Assembly: GCA_024400715.1 (NCBI GenBank) | Contig: JAKSMH010000078.1 | Span: 1-6,091, forward strand | Origin: Bacteroidales bacterium | GTDB taxonomy: Bacteria > Bacteroidota > Bacteroidia > Bacteroidales > WCHB1-69 | Length of the DNA: 6,091 nucleotides | Direction: 5' to 3' | In this document: one piece after another, positions 1 to 5,664 of the stretch | Numbering within the stretch: position 1 is the first letter of the stretch | How the letters are laid out: the number at the start of each line of letters is the position of its first letter | The notes under the pieces: model-generated | What the model was told of the DNA's origin: nothing | Database searches by the model: none | What the model saw: the letters and a program-made list of their open reading frames with translations, nothing else | Program-made: the position numbers and the translations under genes

Positions 1-723
1 AACCGAATTGTAGTAATAACCCTCTGCGTATGGCAATGGAATTTCGCGAAGCAATTCACCCTGATAGGTGGTTTCATAAACGGCCATCAAGGCACTCTTG
101 TCGGAATACAACGTTCCCAATCCCAATATGAATTTTTCGTTAAGACTATCTATTTCAATAAATTGTTCAGAAATAATGGCGGCTTCACGAATGATGAAAT
201 CTTTTAGTTTCCGTCTATTGGCATTATAGAAATATATATAATAACTATCGCCGTGGATAATTGAAAAAACGGCATATCCACTTGTCGCCTTTAGTTTGGA
301 AATTTCAAAAGACGGGATGTTTTCAAGCGTGAAATTCTGATACTTTGTGCTGCCAATATCAATAACGGATAAATAAGTTAATGGTATTTCCTTCTTATTC
401 ACGACATCTTGGAACAACAAATAAAGATTTCCTTTGTCAAAATAGGATTGTCGGAAAGCCGCCTTGACGGATTGTCGGATGGTAAAAACATTGACTTTTT
501 GCAGGTTGGTATCGTAATGCATCAATACCCATTCCGTCGTGTCGGCATTGATATGCTCTCCTTCATAAAAAACCATCACCCCGTTTTTGCCCAACAACGT
601 ATAGTTATAGTCATCAGCATCTTGGGCTGTGGGCAATTCAACACGCAAAGGTGGATCGTCCTGTGCCGCGGTCACGGCGACACAGAAAGACAAAAGCACC
701 ATCAAAAGAAATCGAATTTTCAT
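1..723 (-). CDS. Secreted protein of unknown function, C-terminus cut by window edge
   Basis: The frame is open from an ATG at 723 to the left edge without a stop, giving 241 residues with the C-terminus missing. The N-terminus is a clear Sec signal peptide: MKIRF, then a hydrophobic core (about residues 6-17), with likely cleavage near the Ala-Ala-Gln at residues 19-21, so the protein is exported to the periplasm or cell surface. The rest is rich in aromatic and beta-prone stretches (for example YYIYFYNANRR at about residues 161-171) and looks like an all-beta, possibly repeat-built extracytoplasmic protein. No transmembrane segment or recognisable motif follows the signal. The start lies two bases after the fabG stop (TAA-AT-ATG), and a GGAGGA inside the last fabG codons could act as a ribosome binding site, so the gene is probably cotranscribed and translationally coupled with fabG. 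I do not recognise the family. A role in lipid metabolism cannot be inferred from adjacency alone. Confidence 0.8.
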   Translation of the reverse strand, partial: MKIRFLLMVLLSFCVAVTAAQDDPPLRVELPTAQDADDYNYTLLGKNGVMVFYEGEHINADTTEWVLMHYDTNLQKVNVFTIRQSVKAAFRQSYFDKGNLYLLFQDVVNKKEIPLTYLSVIDIGSTKYQNFTLENIPSFEISKLKATSGYAVFSIIHGDSYYIYFYNANRRKLKDFIIREAAIISEQFIEIDSLNEKFILGLGTLYSDKSALMAVYETTYQGELLREIPLPYAEGYYYNSV

Positions 724-725
724 AT

Positions 726-1469
726 TTAGCACATTCCTCCGTCGCAAACCAATACTTGAGCCGTAATATAAGACGATAATTCCGAAGCAAGGAAAAGAGC
801 ACACTGGGCTATGTCCTCAGGTTTTCCCAAACGGCGTAAAGCAATGGTTTTTAATGTGTTTCCCTTCATTTCTTCGGACAAATTGGCCGTCATATCGGTT
901 TCCACGAAACCGGGAGCGATGGCATTGACGCGAATGCCGCGACTTCCCAATTCCTTGGCCATCGACTTTGTCAAACCGATAATCCCCGCCTTTGAGGCCG
1001 CATAATTGGCTTGTCCCGCATTACCATAAAGCCCCACGATCGAAGCCATATTGATGATGGTTCCGGATTTCTGCTTTAACATAATGGGACTAACGGCGTG
1101 AATCGTGTTGAAAACGGATTTGAGGTTGTTAGCAATGACTTCATCCCACTGATTTTCAGTCATTCGCAACATCAAGGTGTCGGCAGTCTTGCCAGCATTG
1201 TTCACCAGGATATCTATACGCCCAAAATCATCGTGAACCTGCTTGACCAACTGGTCCGTTTCCGCATAATCCGCCGCATTGCAACGATACGACTTGGCCC
1301 GAATCCCCGTCGCAGACAAATCAGCAACGACCTGTTCGGCCAATTCACGGTTATGAATATAGGTAATGGCCACATTGGCCCCCTCTTCCGCAAACTGATA
1401 AGCAATGGCCTTTCCAATGCCACGAGAGGCACCGGTTACTAAAGCCACTTTCCCTTCTAAAAGTTTCAT
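726..1469 (-). CDS. fabG: 3-oxoacyl-[acyl-carrier-protein] reductase FabG
   Basis: This is a cytoplasmic NADPH-dependent reductase of the short-chain dehydrogenase (SDR) family. FabG reduces 3-oxoacyl-ACP to 3-hydroxyacyl-ACP in each cycle of type II fatty acid elongation. The 247-residue product has the expected length. Visible motifs are the TGASRGIG dinucleotide-binding loop (residues 12-19), NNAG (90-93), and the catalytic tetrad Asn115, Ser143, Tyr156 and Lys160 in the YAASK context. The run GNAGQANYAASKAG and the end near DGGM are characteristic of FabG rather than other SDRs. An in-frame ATG at 1499 would add ten residues. I chose the ATG at 1469 because MKLLEGKVALVTG matches the family N-terminus and because a -7-like TACATTTG at 1487-1494 would place transcription start downstream of 1499. 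It is the first gene of a probable two-gene unit with the secreted-protein gene. Some FabG-like SDRs act on other substrates, but all landmarks here fit FabG. Confidence 0.93.
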   Translation of the reverse strand: MKLLEGKVALVTGASRGIGKAIAYQFAEEGANVAITYIHNRELAEQVVADLSATGIRAKSYRCNAADYAETDQLVKQVHDDFGRIDILVNNAGKTADTLMLRMTENQWDEVIANNLKSVFNTIHAVSPIMLKQKSGTIINMASIVGLYGNAGQANYAASKAGIIGLTKSMAKELGSRGIRVNAIAPGFVETDMTANLSEEMKGNTLKTIALRRLGKPEDIAQCALFLASELSSYITAQVLVCDGGMC

Positions 1470-1486
1470 AATTCTGAATTTTGTTG

Positions 1487-1494
1487 CAAATGTA
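1487..1494 (-). promoter_or_regulatory. Candidate -7 promoter box for fabG
   Basis: On the minus strand the sequence reads TACATTTG, an exact match to the Bacteroidota -7 consensus TAnnTTTG. It lies 17 bases upstream of the chosen fabG start, which implies a leader of about ten bases. No clear TTG is visible at the -33 position, so the assignment rests on the -7 box and its placement. Confidence 0.5.
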
Positions 1495-1618
1495 CGCAAA
1501 AAATTCTAAAAATGGTTTTATTTACGATAAAAGAAAAAGGAATTATCACTTTCCGTCTTGTAAAGAGATTCCGACTTCTATGCTTCGTAGGAATGGCGTG
1601 AGTCTTTGGGCAAAAGTA

Positions 1619-1666
1619 GCGGCGACGGGATACTTCTGCGATATAGTTCGGACACGGTGTCGCCGC
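1619..1666. repeat. GC-rich inverted repeat between fabG and the lipoprotein gene
   Basis: GCGGCGAC (1619-1626) pairs perfectly with GTCGCCGC (1659-1666) around a 32-base loop. It stands out in an AT-rich intergenic region and would form a stable stem in RNA from either strand. On the minus strand the stem is followed by TACTTTTG (1618-1611), which is both T-rich and an exact TAnnTTTG -7 box. It could therefore be a weak second terminator, a protein-binding site, or part of an unannotated promoter. The function is not known. Confidence 0.5.
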
Positions 1667-1704
1667 AAATATCTCAACAAAATTAAAGGGAATAATTCCG
1701 AGAG

Positions 1705-1735
1705 AAAAAGTCCTGACACATGTTATATGTCAGGA
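1705..1735 (-). terminator. Rho-independent terminator of the lipoprotein gene
   Basis: Reading leftward, an 8-bp perfect stem (TCCTGACA paired with TGTCAGGA, outer limits 1711-1735) is followed by CTTTTTCTC. It begins about 25 bases after the lipoprotein stop codon, the expected place for its terminator, and should separate this gene from fabG. Confidence 0.72.
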
Positions 1736-1760
1736 TTGCAAGTCTTATTGGATTATCTGC

Positions 1761-1985
1761 TTAAAAAACAGGTTCGCAGCTAACGTTAACCGCATTTTTT
1801 TCGTACTGAGCTTCAATGTCCTCTTCTTTCAGAACACATTTGGCAATAGTAAGGCCCTTGAATGTTTTTGTGTCAACGACGGCGGCGCCGTTATTTGATT
1901 TCACCTCACATTTACACTCTTTGCCGCAAGACGCAAATAAAATAGCAGCTGAAACAATTCCTAATACAAATAATATTTTTTTCAT
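1761..1985 (-). CDS. Small Cys-rich lipoprotein, unknown function
   Basis: The 74-residue product begins with MKKILFVLGIVSAAILFASC, a signal peptide ending in a lipobox whose lipidated cysteine would be Cys20. The -3 position is Phe rather than the usual Leu, which is acceptable but not ideal. The mature part of about 55 residues is hydrophilic and carries four further cysteines (24, 26, 50 and 70), enough for two disulfides in the periplasm or at the cell surface. Small lipoproteins of this kind are common in Bacteroidota genomes and mostly unstudied. The gene has its own candidate promoter upstream and a terminator downstream, so it appears to be a single-gene unit between the HTH regulator and fabG. 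A real gene is well supported by signal peptide, lipobox and flanking signals. No specific function can be given. Confidence 0.82.
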   Translation of the reverse strand: MKKILFVLGIVSAAILFASCGKECKCEVKSNNGAAVVDTKTFKGLTIAKCVLKEEDIEAQYEKNAVNVSCEPVF

Positions 1986-2007
1986 TATTAATAGATTTTA
2001 ACGACTG

Positions 2008-2015
2008 CAAAAATA
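2008..2015 (-). promoter_or_regulatory. Candidate -7 promoter box for the lipoprotein gene
   Basis: The minus strand reads TATTTTTG, an exact TAnnTTTG match, 22 bases upstream of the lipoprotein ATG and just after the HTH gene ends. A TTG-like -33 element at standard spacing is not obvious. The position between two same-strand genes favours independent transcription of the lipoprotein gene. Confidence 0.5.
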
Positions 2016-2032
2016 CAACTTTTCGCAATACC

Positions 2033-2821
2033 CTATGCATAAAATATTTTAAATGTATCATCATCATAGAAGAAAATAATTTTTTCCACCTTCTTCCGTT
2101 TCGGCGTTTCTGAATTTGACGGAACGGCCACTTTATCCAGATGCTGCGAAGCCATCATCATATCAACTGCAGGCTCACCAACAACCGGCTTAGAATTGAT
2201 TATTTCCTGTGTCGTGGTCGGGATATTTTGATTTTTTGATTCTACAGCGGATGTTTGCACGGCATTTTTGGGTTCAACAATCTTGTTTTCAATCGGTTGA
2301 ACTGGATTTTGAGCCATATTTTCCATAACAACATTTGAACGCGTTTCCACCGTTTCCGTATGATTGGGTGTTGCGGGCAATGGTTTCACCCCATTCACGT
2401 CAGACGTTACTTCAACAGAAGTCATCTGGGCAACCGAAGAGTCCGTTTTTGACACACTCACAACATTTTCATCCATTTTCTGTTGAGAATCGCCCTCCGG
2501 GTTGGCCACCTCAGTTGTTTCATCTTCGACTTCGGCAGTTGTTTCGTCATCCATCTCAAACAAGTCTGTCTGAATAAAGGTTTTCTTTGGCGGAACAAAT
2601 TCTTGAGCCGGATCCTTGATCATTTCACCCACACCCATAATCAACCATTCGGTCCGCACTTCAGGATAGGCAGACAAGACCTTCTTGGCAAATTCAAGAC
2701 TGGGCTGATTTCTGCCGGAGAACAAGTGCGTTAAGTTGGATCTGTTCACACCGAGTTTTTCGGCGAATGTTGCGGGAGTTTCCTCATAGTACTCCATCAC
2801 TTGTTTAATTCTGTCAACCAT
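2033..2821 (-). CDS. XRE-family helix-turn-helix regulator with long disordered linker
   Basis: This 262-residue protein is a likely DNA-binding transcriptional regulator. Residues 1-67 form a Cro/CI-type HTH domain: TFAEKLG (helix 2, about 18-24), then NRSNLTHLFSGRNQPS (recognition helix and following turn, about 26-41), then YPEVRTEWLIMGVGEM (about 52-67), which is typical of Bacteroidota HTH proteins. From about residue 75 to 240 the sequence is low-complexity, rich in Glu, Thr, Val, Asn, Ser and Pro, and probably disordered. The last 20 or so residues, KKVEKIIFFYDDDTFKIFYA, form a basic patch plus a short beta-like tail that looks like a distinct conserved element, perhaps for self-association. 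The ATG at 2821 is used because the HTH domain begins at once. The upstream region carries palindromic ACA-NN-TGT sites overlapping a plausible promoter, so autoregulation is likely but inferred. No inducer domain, protease motif or phage context is visible. The target genes are unknown. Confidence 0.85.
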   Translation of the reverse strand: MVDRIKQVMEYYEETPATFAEKLGVNRSNLTHLFSGRNQPSLEFAKKVLSAYPEVRTEWLIMGVGEMIKDPAQEFVPPKKTFIQTDLFEMDDETTAEVEDETTEVANPEGDSQQKMDENVVSVSKTDSSVAQMTSVEVTSDVNGVKPLPATPNHTETVETRSNVVMENMAQNPVQPIENKIVEPKNAVQTSAVESKNQNIPTTTQEIINSKPVVGEPAVDMMMASQHLDKVAVPSNSETPKRKKVEKIIFFYDDDTFKIFYA

Positions 2822-2838
2822 AGTTTACAATATTAATA

Positions 2839-2918
2839 TTTACATTTATACCATTCGATAACAATTGTACAACAATACCATATTACAATGTTAAAACCGC
2901 GCAAAATACATTTGTAAC
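2839..2918. repeat. Proximal group of palindromic operator-like sites
   Basis: Two full palindromic cores are present: ATAACA-AT-TGTACA (2858-2871) and AATACA-TT-TGTAAC (2905-2918). Between them is a degenerate copy beginning ATTACA (2882-2895), which makes a 24 and 23 base rhythm. Half-sites TTTACA lie at 2839-2844 and, just outside, at 2824-2829. They cover the probable promoter and leader of the HTH gene, the usual place for autoregulatory operators. Which protein binds is not shown by the sequence. Confidence 0.55.
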
Positions 2919-2930
2919 AACACCTGTCAA
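2902..2930 (-). promoter_or_regulatory. Candidate promoter of the HTH regulator gene
   Basis: On the minus strand TTG (2930-2928) is followed after 19 bases by TATTTTG (2908-2902), one base short of the TAnnTTTG consensus, with -33 to -7 spacing normal for Bacteroidota. Transcription would begin near 2895 and give a leader of about 75 bases. The palindrome AATACATTTGTAAC (2905-2918) lies between and over these elements, so a bound protein would block the polymerase. Confidence 0.4.
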
Positions 2931-3030
2931 CATTTTCACAAAACGACACAGTACACCAAATCTGTAATCCACGCCCAGTTAAAAACCATTGTGCGATTAC
3001 AAAGATACATAGAAAGAGCACACATTTCAC

Positions 3031-3250
3031 AACAATCGAAAAATGTTGATAAATACTTAATGTTACTGATTAAATAGCTGCTATAAACAACTAATTATCA
3101 GTAATATAATATACTATTAATCAATGTTCGTATAATTGTCAACAACACACAATCTTTATTAAATCTATTAGATTAGCAAATCAATATAATATCATGGGAA
3201 TCAATAATATAGATAGATAATAAAATGATATATTATTAAAATGCTTGAAA
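3031..3250. other. Very AT-rich gene-free stretch with an inverted repeat
   Basis: This segment is far richer in A and T than the rest of the window and has no open frame of note on either strand. It contains a perfect 8-bp inverted repeat, TTACTGAT (3063-3070) and ATCAGTAA (3097-3104), around a 26-base loop that itself holds TAGCTGCTA. A half-site TGTCAA occurs at 3137-3142. It separates the two groups of ACA-NN-TGT palindromes. Easily melted or curved DNA is a fair description; the function is unknown. Confidence 0.45.
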
Positions 3251-3252
3251 AT

Positions 3253-3282
3253 ACTGCCATTTAGACCGTGCTTTGCGGCAGT
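3253..3282. repeat. Short inverted repeat before the distal palindrome array
   Basis: ACTGCC (3253-3258) pairs with GGCAGT (3277-3282) around an 18-base loop. Reading rightward, the second arm is followed after a few bases by ATTTTT, so a weak terminator-like hairpin is possible, although no rightward gene lies upstream. A half-site TTGACA begins at 3282. Confidence 0.3.
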
Positions 3283-3313
3283 TGACAATTTTTCGGAGAA
3301 ATGGCAACGAGTT

Positions 3314-3517
3314 TTGACAATTGTACAGTGAAAGAATATCAGTGTTTACATTTAGGCAAATATGCGCAAGTTTACATTTAGACACTCTTGGTTACATTTG
3401 TAAAACATATAAATTCACACTTGTAAAACGCATCTATTTACATTTGTAATAAATAGTAGTGTTCGGGGTCTCGGCTTGTGTTTTACAATTGTACAATATG
3501 TGTTTGACAACTGTAAT
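3314..3517. repeat. Distal array of eight phased palindromic sites, consensus near TTTACA-NN-TGTAAA
   Basis: Eight 14-base sites are seen, at 3314-3327, 3345-3358, 3371-3384, 3391-3404, 3414-3427, 3437-3450, 3482-3495 and 3504-3517. Six have the full ACA-NN-TGT core. The second and third keep only the left half (TTTACATTTAGGCA and TTTACATTTAGACA). Start-to-start spacing is 31, 26, 20, 23, 23, 45 and 22 bases, so the later sites recur about every two helical turns, with 45 being two such steps. The sequence between sites is not conserved, so the sites themselves appear to be the selected unit. Likely ligands are the adjacent HTH protein or another dimeric regulator. Several sites contain TACATTTG, which also fits the -7 promoter box, so some could be promoters, but no gene follows within 500 bases. 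Confidence 0.65.
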
Positions 3518-3917
3518 TGATGATTGCCGTCGTGATAGTGGGGCTGCCGACCTTGCATTCAACGACTCCGTCCCCATAAGTAACGCCCTTCTGTCATTGA
3601 GCTAACCCAAAGTTGTGATGCTGGAGATTGGCTCATTGATGGAACGTGATACTTCAGGATAAAATTTACCCTATCTTTGACATGGTGAAGTATTGTGGTT
3701 GACTGCTCCATTCTCAATGCAAAACGTGTTGTGATTTATTTATGGAAGAGCTTTCAAAAAAAAATCGCTTGTATAAGACGAAAATATACGTGCGTTGATC
3801 AATAAGTTTTCAAATATTCAAATCTCGGAGGGATAATTGGTGCGAAAATTGACGGTTTCGCTTAGAAAACAAAAGGATTTCCACCTGTTTCAATTTGAGT
3901 TTAAGAAATTGAACATC
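3518..3917. other. Gene-free stretch with a GC-richer block, possible decayed insert
   Basis: No convincing gene is present. Positions 3520-3720 are near half G+C, in contrast to the AT-rich DNA on both sides. Short frames exist: 36 codons on plus from the ATG at 3498, 50 codons on minus from 3711 to 3559, and a plus-strand frame at 3643-3798 broken by one TGA at 3700. None has a promoter or a recognisable product. The block may be a fragment of an old insertion, a broken gene or a structured RNA. A perfect 6-bp hairpin, GCGAAA with TTTCGC, lies at 3842-3861 without a T-tract. Confidence 0.4.
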
Positions 3918-3948
3918 TTGCCAATTTCGAAAAAATATCGTAAGTTTG
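3918..3948 (+). promoter_or_regulatory. Probable porX promoter
   Basis: TTG (3918-3920) and TAAGTTTG (3941-3948) are separated by 20 bases, a good fit to the Bacteroidota pattern of a -33 TTG-type element and a -7 TAnnTTTG box. Transcription would begin around 3954-3956, leaving a leader of about 95 bases before the porX ATG. No riboswitch or attenuator is recognised in the leader. Confidence 0.6.
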
Positions 3949-4049
3949 CAAAATAAACACTTCCCTACTCCGTTTAAAAATAAAAACGCAAAGATTTTGG
4001 AGAAGCCAACGAACAAAATCACTATTAATTCTAAAAAATACAATATGCT

Positions 4050-5609
4050 ATGAAGACAAAAATATTATGGGCAGATGACGAAATAGACCTTTTGAAACCA
4101 CATATACTGTTTCTTAACGCCAAAGGTTACGAAGTACTTCCCGTTGTGAGCGGTGACGATGCTTTAGAAACACTAAGGAAGGAAATGGTGGACATCATCT
4201 TCCTGGATGAAAATATGCCCGGAATGAGCGGCATTGAGACCCTGAAGCGCATCAAGACCATCAACCAAAATATTCCTATCGTGATGATTACCAAAAGTGA
4301 AGAAGAGAATATTATGGAAGATGCCATCGGATCCAACATAGCCGATTATCTGATTAAGCCGGTCAATCCCAATCAAATTCTACTTTGCCTGAAGAAAAAC
4401 ATTGACAATAAGAAGATTGTCACCGAAAAAAGCACCATTGCCTACCAGCAGGCGTTTCGCGAATTGTCGATGAAGATTTCTGACCGTTTGTCGTTGGAAG
4501 AATGGGAGTCGTTGTATAAAGAACTTGTATATTGGGAATTGGAACTGGAGAAAATTGAGGACGGCGGAGTGGCGGAAATCCTGGCCAACCAGAAAGAGGA
4601 AGCCAATGTTCAATTTGCCAAGTTCATCGCCAAAAACTACTTGAATTGGCTTACCGGGAAATGCGACGAGAAACCGTCGTTGTCACATACCGTATTGAAA
4701 GACAAACTGTTTCCGTTGATTTCGGAGAAAGACGGCAAACCGATTTTTCTCTTTGTCATTGACAATCTGCGCTTTGACCAATGGAAAACCATCCAACCGA
4801 TGATTCACAACGTCTACCATATTGAAGACGAAAGTATTTGTTACAGTATTCTCCCTACTGCCACGCATTATGCGCGAAATGCCCTGTTTTCAGGTCTTAT
4901 GCCGTCGGTAATTGCCCAAAAATATCCGCAATTGTGGCTTAACGAGAATGACGAAGGCGGAAAAAACCAATATGAACAACAATTATTGGGCGAATACCTG
5001 AAGCGTTATGGCAAAAACATCAAATATTCATTCTCAAAAATACTAAATCTCGATTACGGAAAGAAGGTTTTTGACAATTTTCACCAGTTGATGGGCAATC
5101 CATTGAATGTTTTGGTGTTTAATTTTGTCGATATGCTTTCACACGCTCGTACAGATGTTGATATCATTCGTGAGCTGGCCGACGACGAAAAATCGTACCG
5201 CAGTGTTACCGCTTCCTGGTTCGAAAATTCCATTCTCTTCGAGATGATTAAGTATTTGGCGGAGAAAAAGGCCACGGTATTTTTGACGACGGACCACGGC
5301 ACCATTCGCATTGACAATCCCTTGAAAGTGGTGGCCGACAAAACGGTGAACAGCAACTTGCGTTATAAAGTCGGCAAGAGCAATATGGATTATCCTGCCA
5401 AGGACGTATATGAAATCAAGAATCCGGAAGATGCCTTCTTGCCGAAAGAGAACCTTACTTCAAGGTACATTTTCGCTATGAAGAATGACTTTTTCGCTTA
5501 TCCAAATAATTACAATTATTATGTCAATTATTACAAGAATACCTTCCAGCACGGTGGCATATCAATGGAAGAGATGATGATACCTTTTATCAAATTGGTT
5601 CCAAGATAA
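4050..5609 (+). CDS. porX: PorX: response regulator with PglZ phosphatase-like effector domain
   Basis: The 519-residue length and the architecture match PorX, which with the histidine kinase PorY controls expression of the type IX secretion system in Bacteroidota. Residues 1-120 are a receiver domain with acidic Asp9, Asp10 and Glu11, phospho-acceptor Asp53 (FLDENMPG), Thr81, Tyr100 and Lys103-Pro104. A helical region (about 121-225) links to the PglZ domain (about 228-519) of the alkaline phosphatase superfamily. The expected metal ligands are all visible: Asp238 (VIDNLR), a Thr in LPTATH (270 or 272), Asp361 and His365 (DMLSHAR), Asp415 and His416 (TTDHG) and His501 (QHGG), which suggests an intact enzyme. 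From the literature as I recall it, PorX hydrolyses cyclic and linear oligonucleotides and dimerises on phosphorylation. The gene is monocistronic here: its own promoter lies upstream, a strong terminator overlaps the stop, and no porY is in view. The protein is cytoplasmic. Similar fusions may serve other pathways, but identity with PorX is very likely. Confidence 0.92.
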   Translation: MKTKILWADDEIDLLKPHILFLNAKGYEVLPVVSGDDALETLRKEMVDIIFLDENMPGMSGIETLKRIKTINQNIPIVMITKSEEENIMEDAIGSNIADYLIKPVNPNQILLCLKKNIDNKKIVTEKSTIAYQQAFRELSMKISDRLSLEEWESLYKELVYWELELEKIEDGGVAEILANQKEEANVQFAKFIAKNYLNWLTGKCDEKPSLSHTVLKDKLFPLISEKDGKPIFLFVIDNLRFDQWKTIQPMIHNVYHIEDESICYSILPTATHYARNALFSGLMPSVIAQKYPQLWLNENDEGGKNQYEQQLLGEYLKRYGKNIKYSFSKILNLDYGKKVFDNFHQLMGNPLNVLVFNFVDMLSHARTDVDIIRELADDEKSYRSVTASWFENSILFEMIKYLAEKKATVFLTTDHGTIRIDNPLKVVADKTVNSNLRYKVGKSNMDYPAKDVYEIKNPEDAFLPKENLTSRYIFAMKNDFFAYPNNYNYYVNYYKNTFQHGGISMEEMMIPFIKLVPR

Positions 5610-5646
5610 ACAAAAAGCGTCGCTCGAAGGCGACGCTTTTTGTTTA
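5607..5646. terminator. Strong bidirectional terminator between porX and the permease gene
   Basis: A perfect 17-bp stem, TAAACAAAAAGCGTCGC (5607-5623) with its complement (5630-5646), closes a six-base TCGAAG loop. The GC-rich core is flanked by A5 and T5, so it can terminate transcription arriving from either side. The outer arm includes the porX stop codon, and it ends 18 bases short of the convergent permease stop. Confidence 0.9.
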
Positions 5647-5664
5647 TTAACACCTCTTCTAATT

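Noticed and set aside
409..729. Rightward 106-codon frame at the left
   Set aside because: It is the antisense shadow of the secreted-protein gene, which has a signal peptide and an unbroken frame of 241 codons.
1481..1783. Rightward 100-codon frame across the fabG-lipoprotein intergenic region
   Set aside because: It covers the fabG promoter, a GC-rich inverted repeat and the lipoprotein terminator, and the translation has no protein-like pattern.
2833..3030. Leftward 65-codon frame just upstream of the HTH gene, with a hydrophobic start
   Set aside because: It lies over the palindromic sites and candidate promoter. Its many cysteines come from repeated TGT in the sites, and it has no promoter of its own.
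3030..3150. Chromosomal origin oriC
   Set aside because: Only one near-match to a DnaA box (3044-3052) and weaker TGTCAACA-like strings that are explained as half-sites of the palindrome. No dnaA, dnaN or other origin-linked gene is in view.
3345..3517. CRISPR array, because short repeats recur every 20-26 bases
   Set aside because: The repeated unit is only about 14 bases, is a degenerate palindrome, and the gaps of 6-12 bases are far too short for spacers. No cas genes are present.
3538..3600. tmRNA or similar, because of GGGGCTG near 3540
   Set aside because: No tag reading frame, no matching tRNA-like 3' end and no further resemblance.
3810..4043. Leftward 77-codon frame opposite the porX leader
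   Set aside because: Its hydrophobic look follows from AT-rich DNA. It spans the rightward porX promoter, has no promoter or recognisable motif, and ends in featureless sequence.
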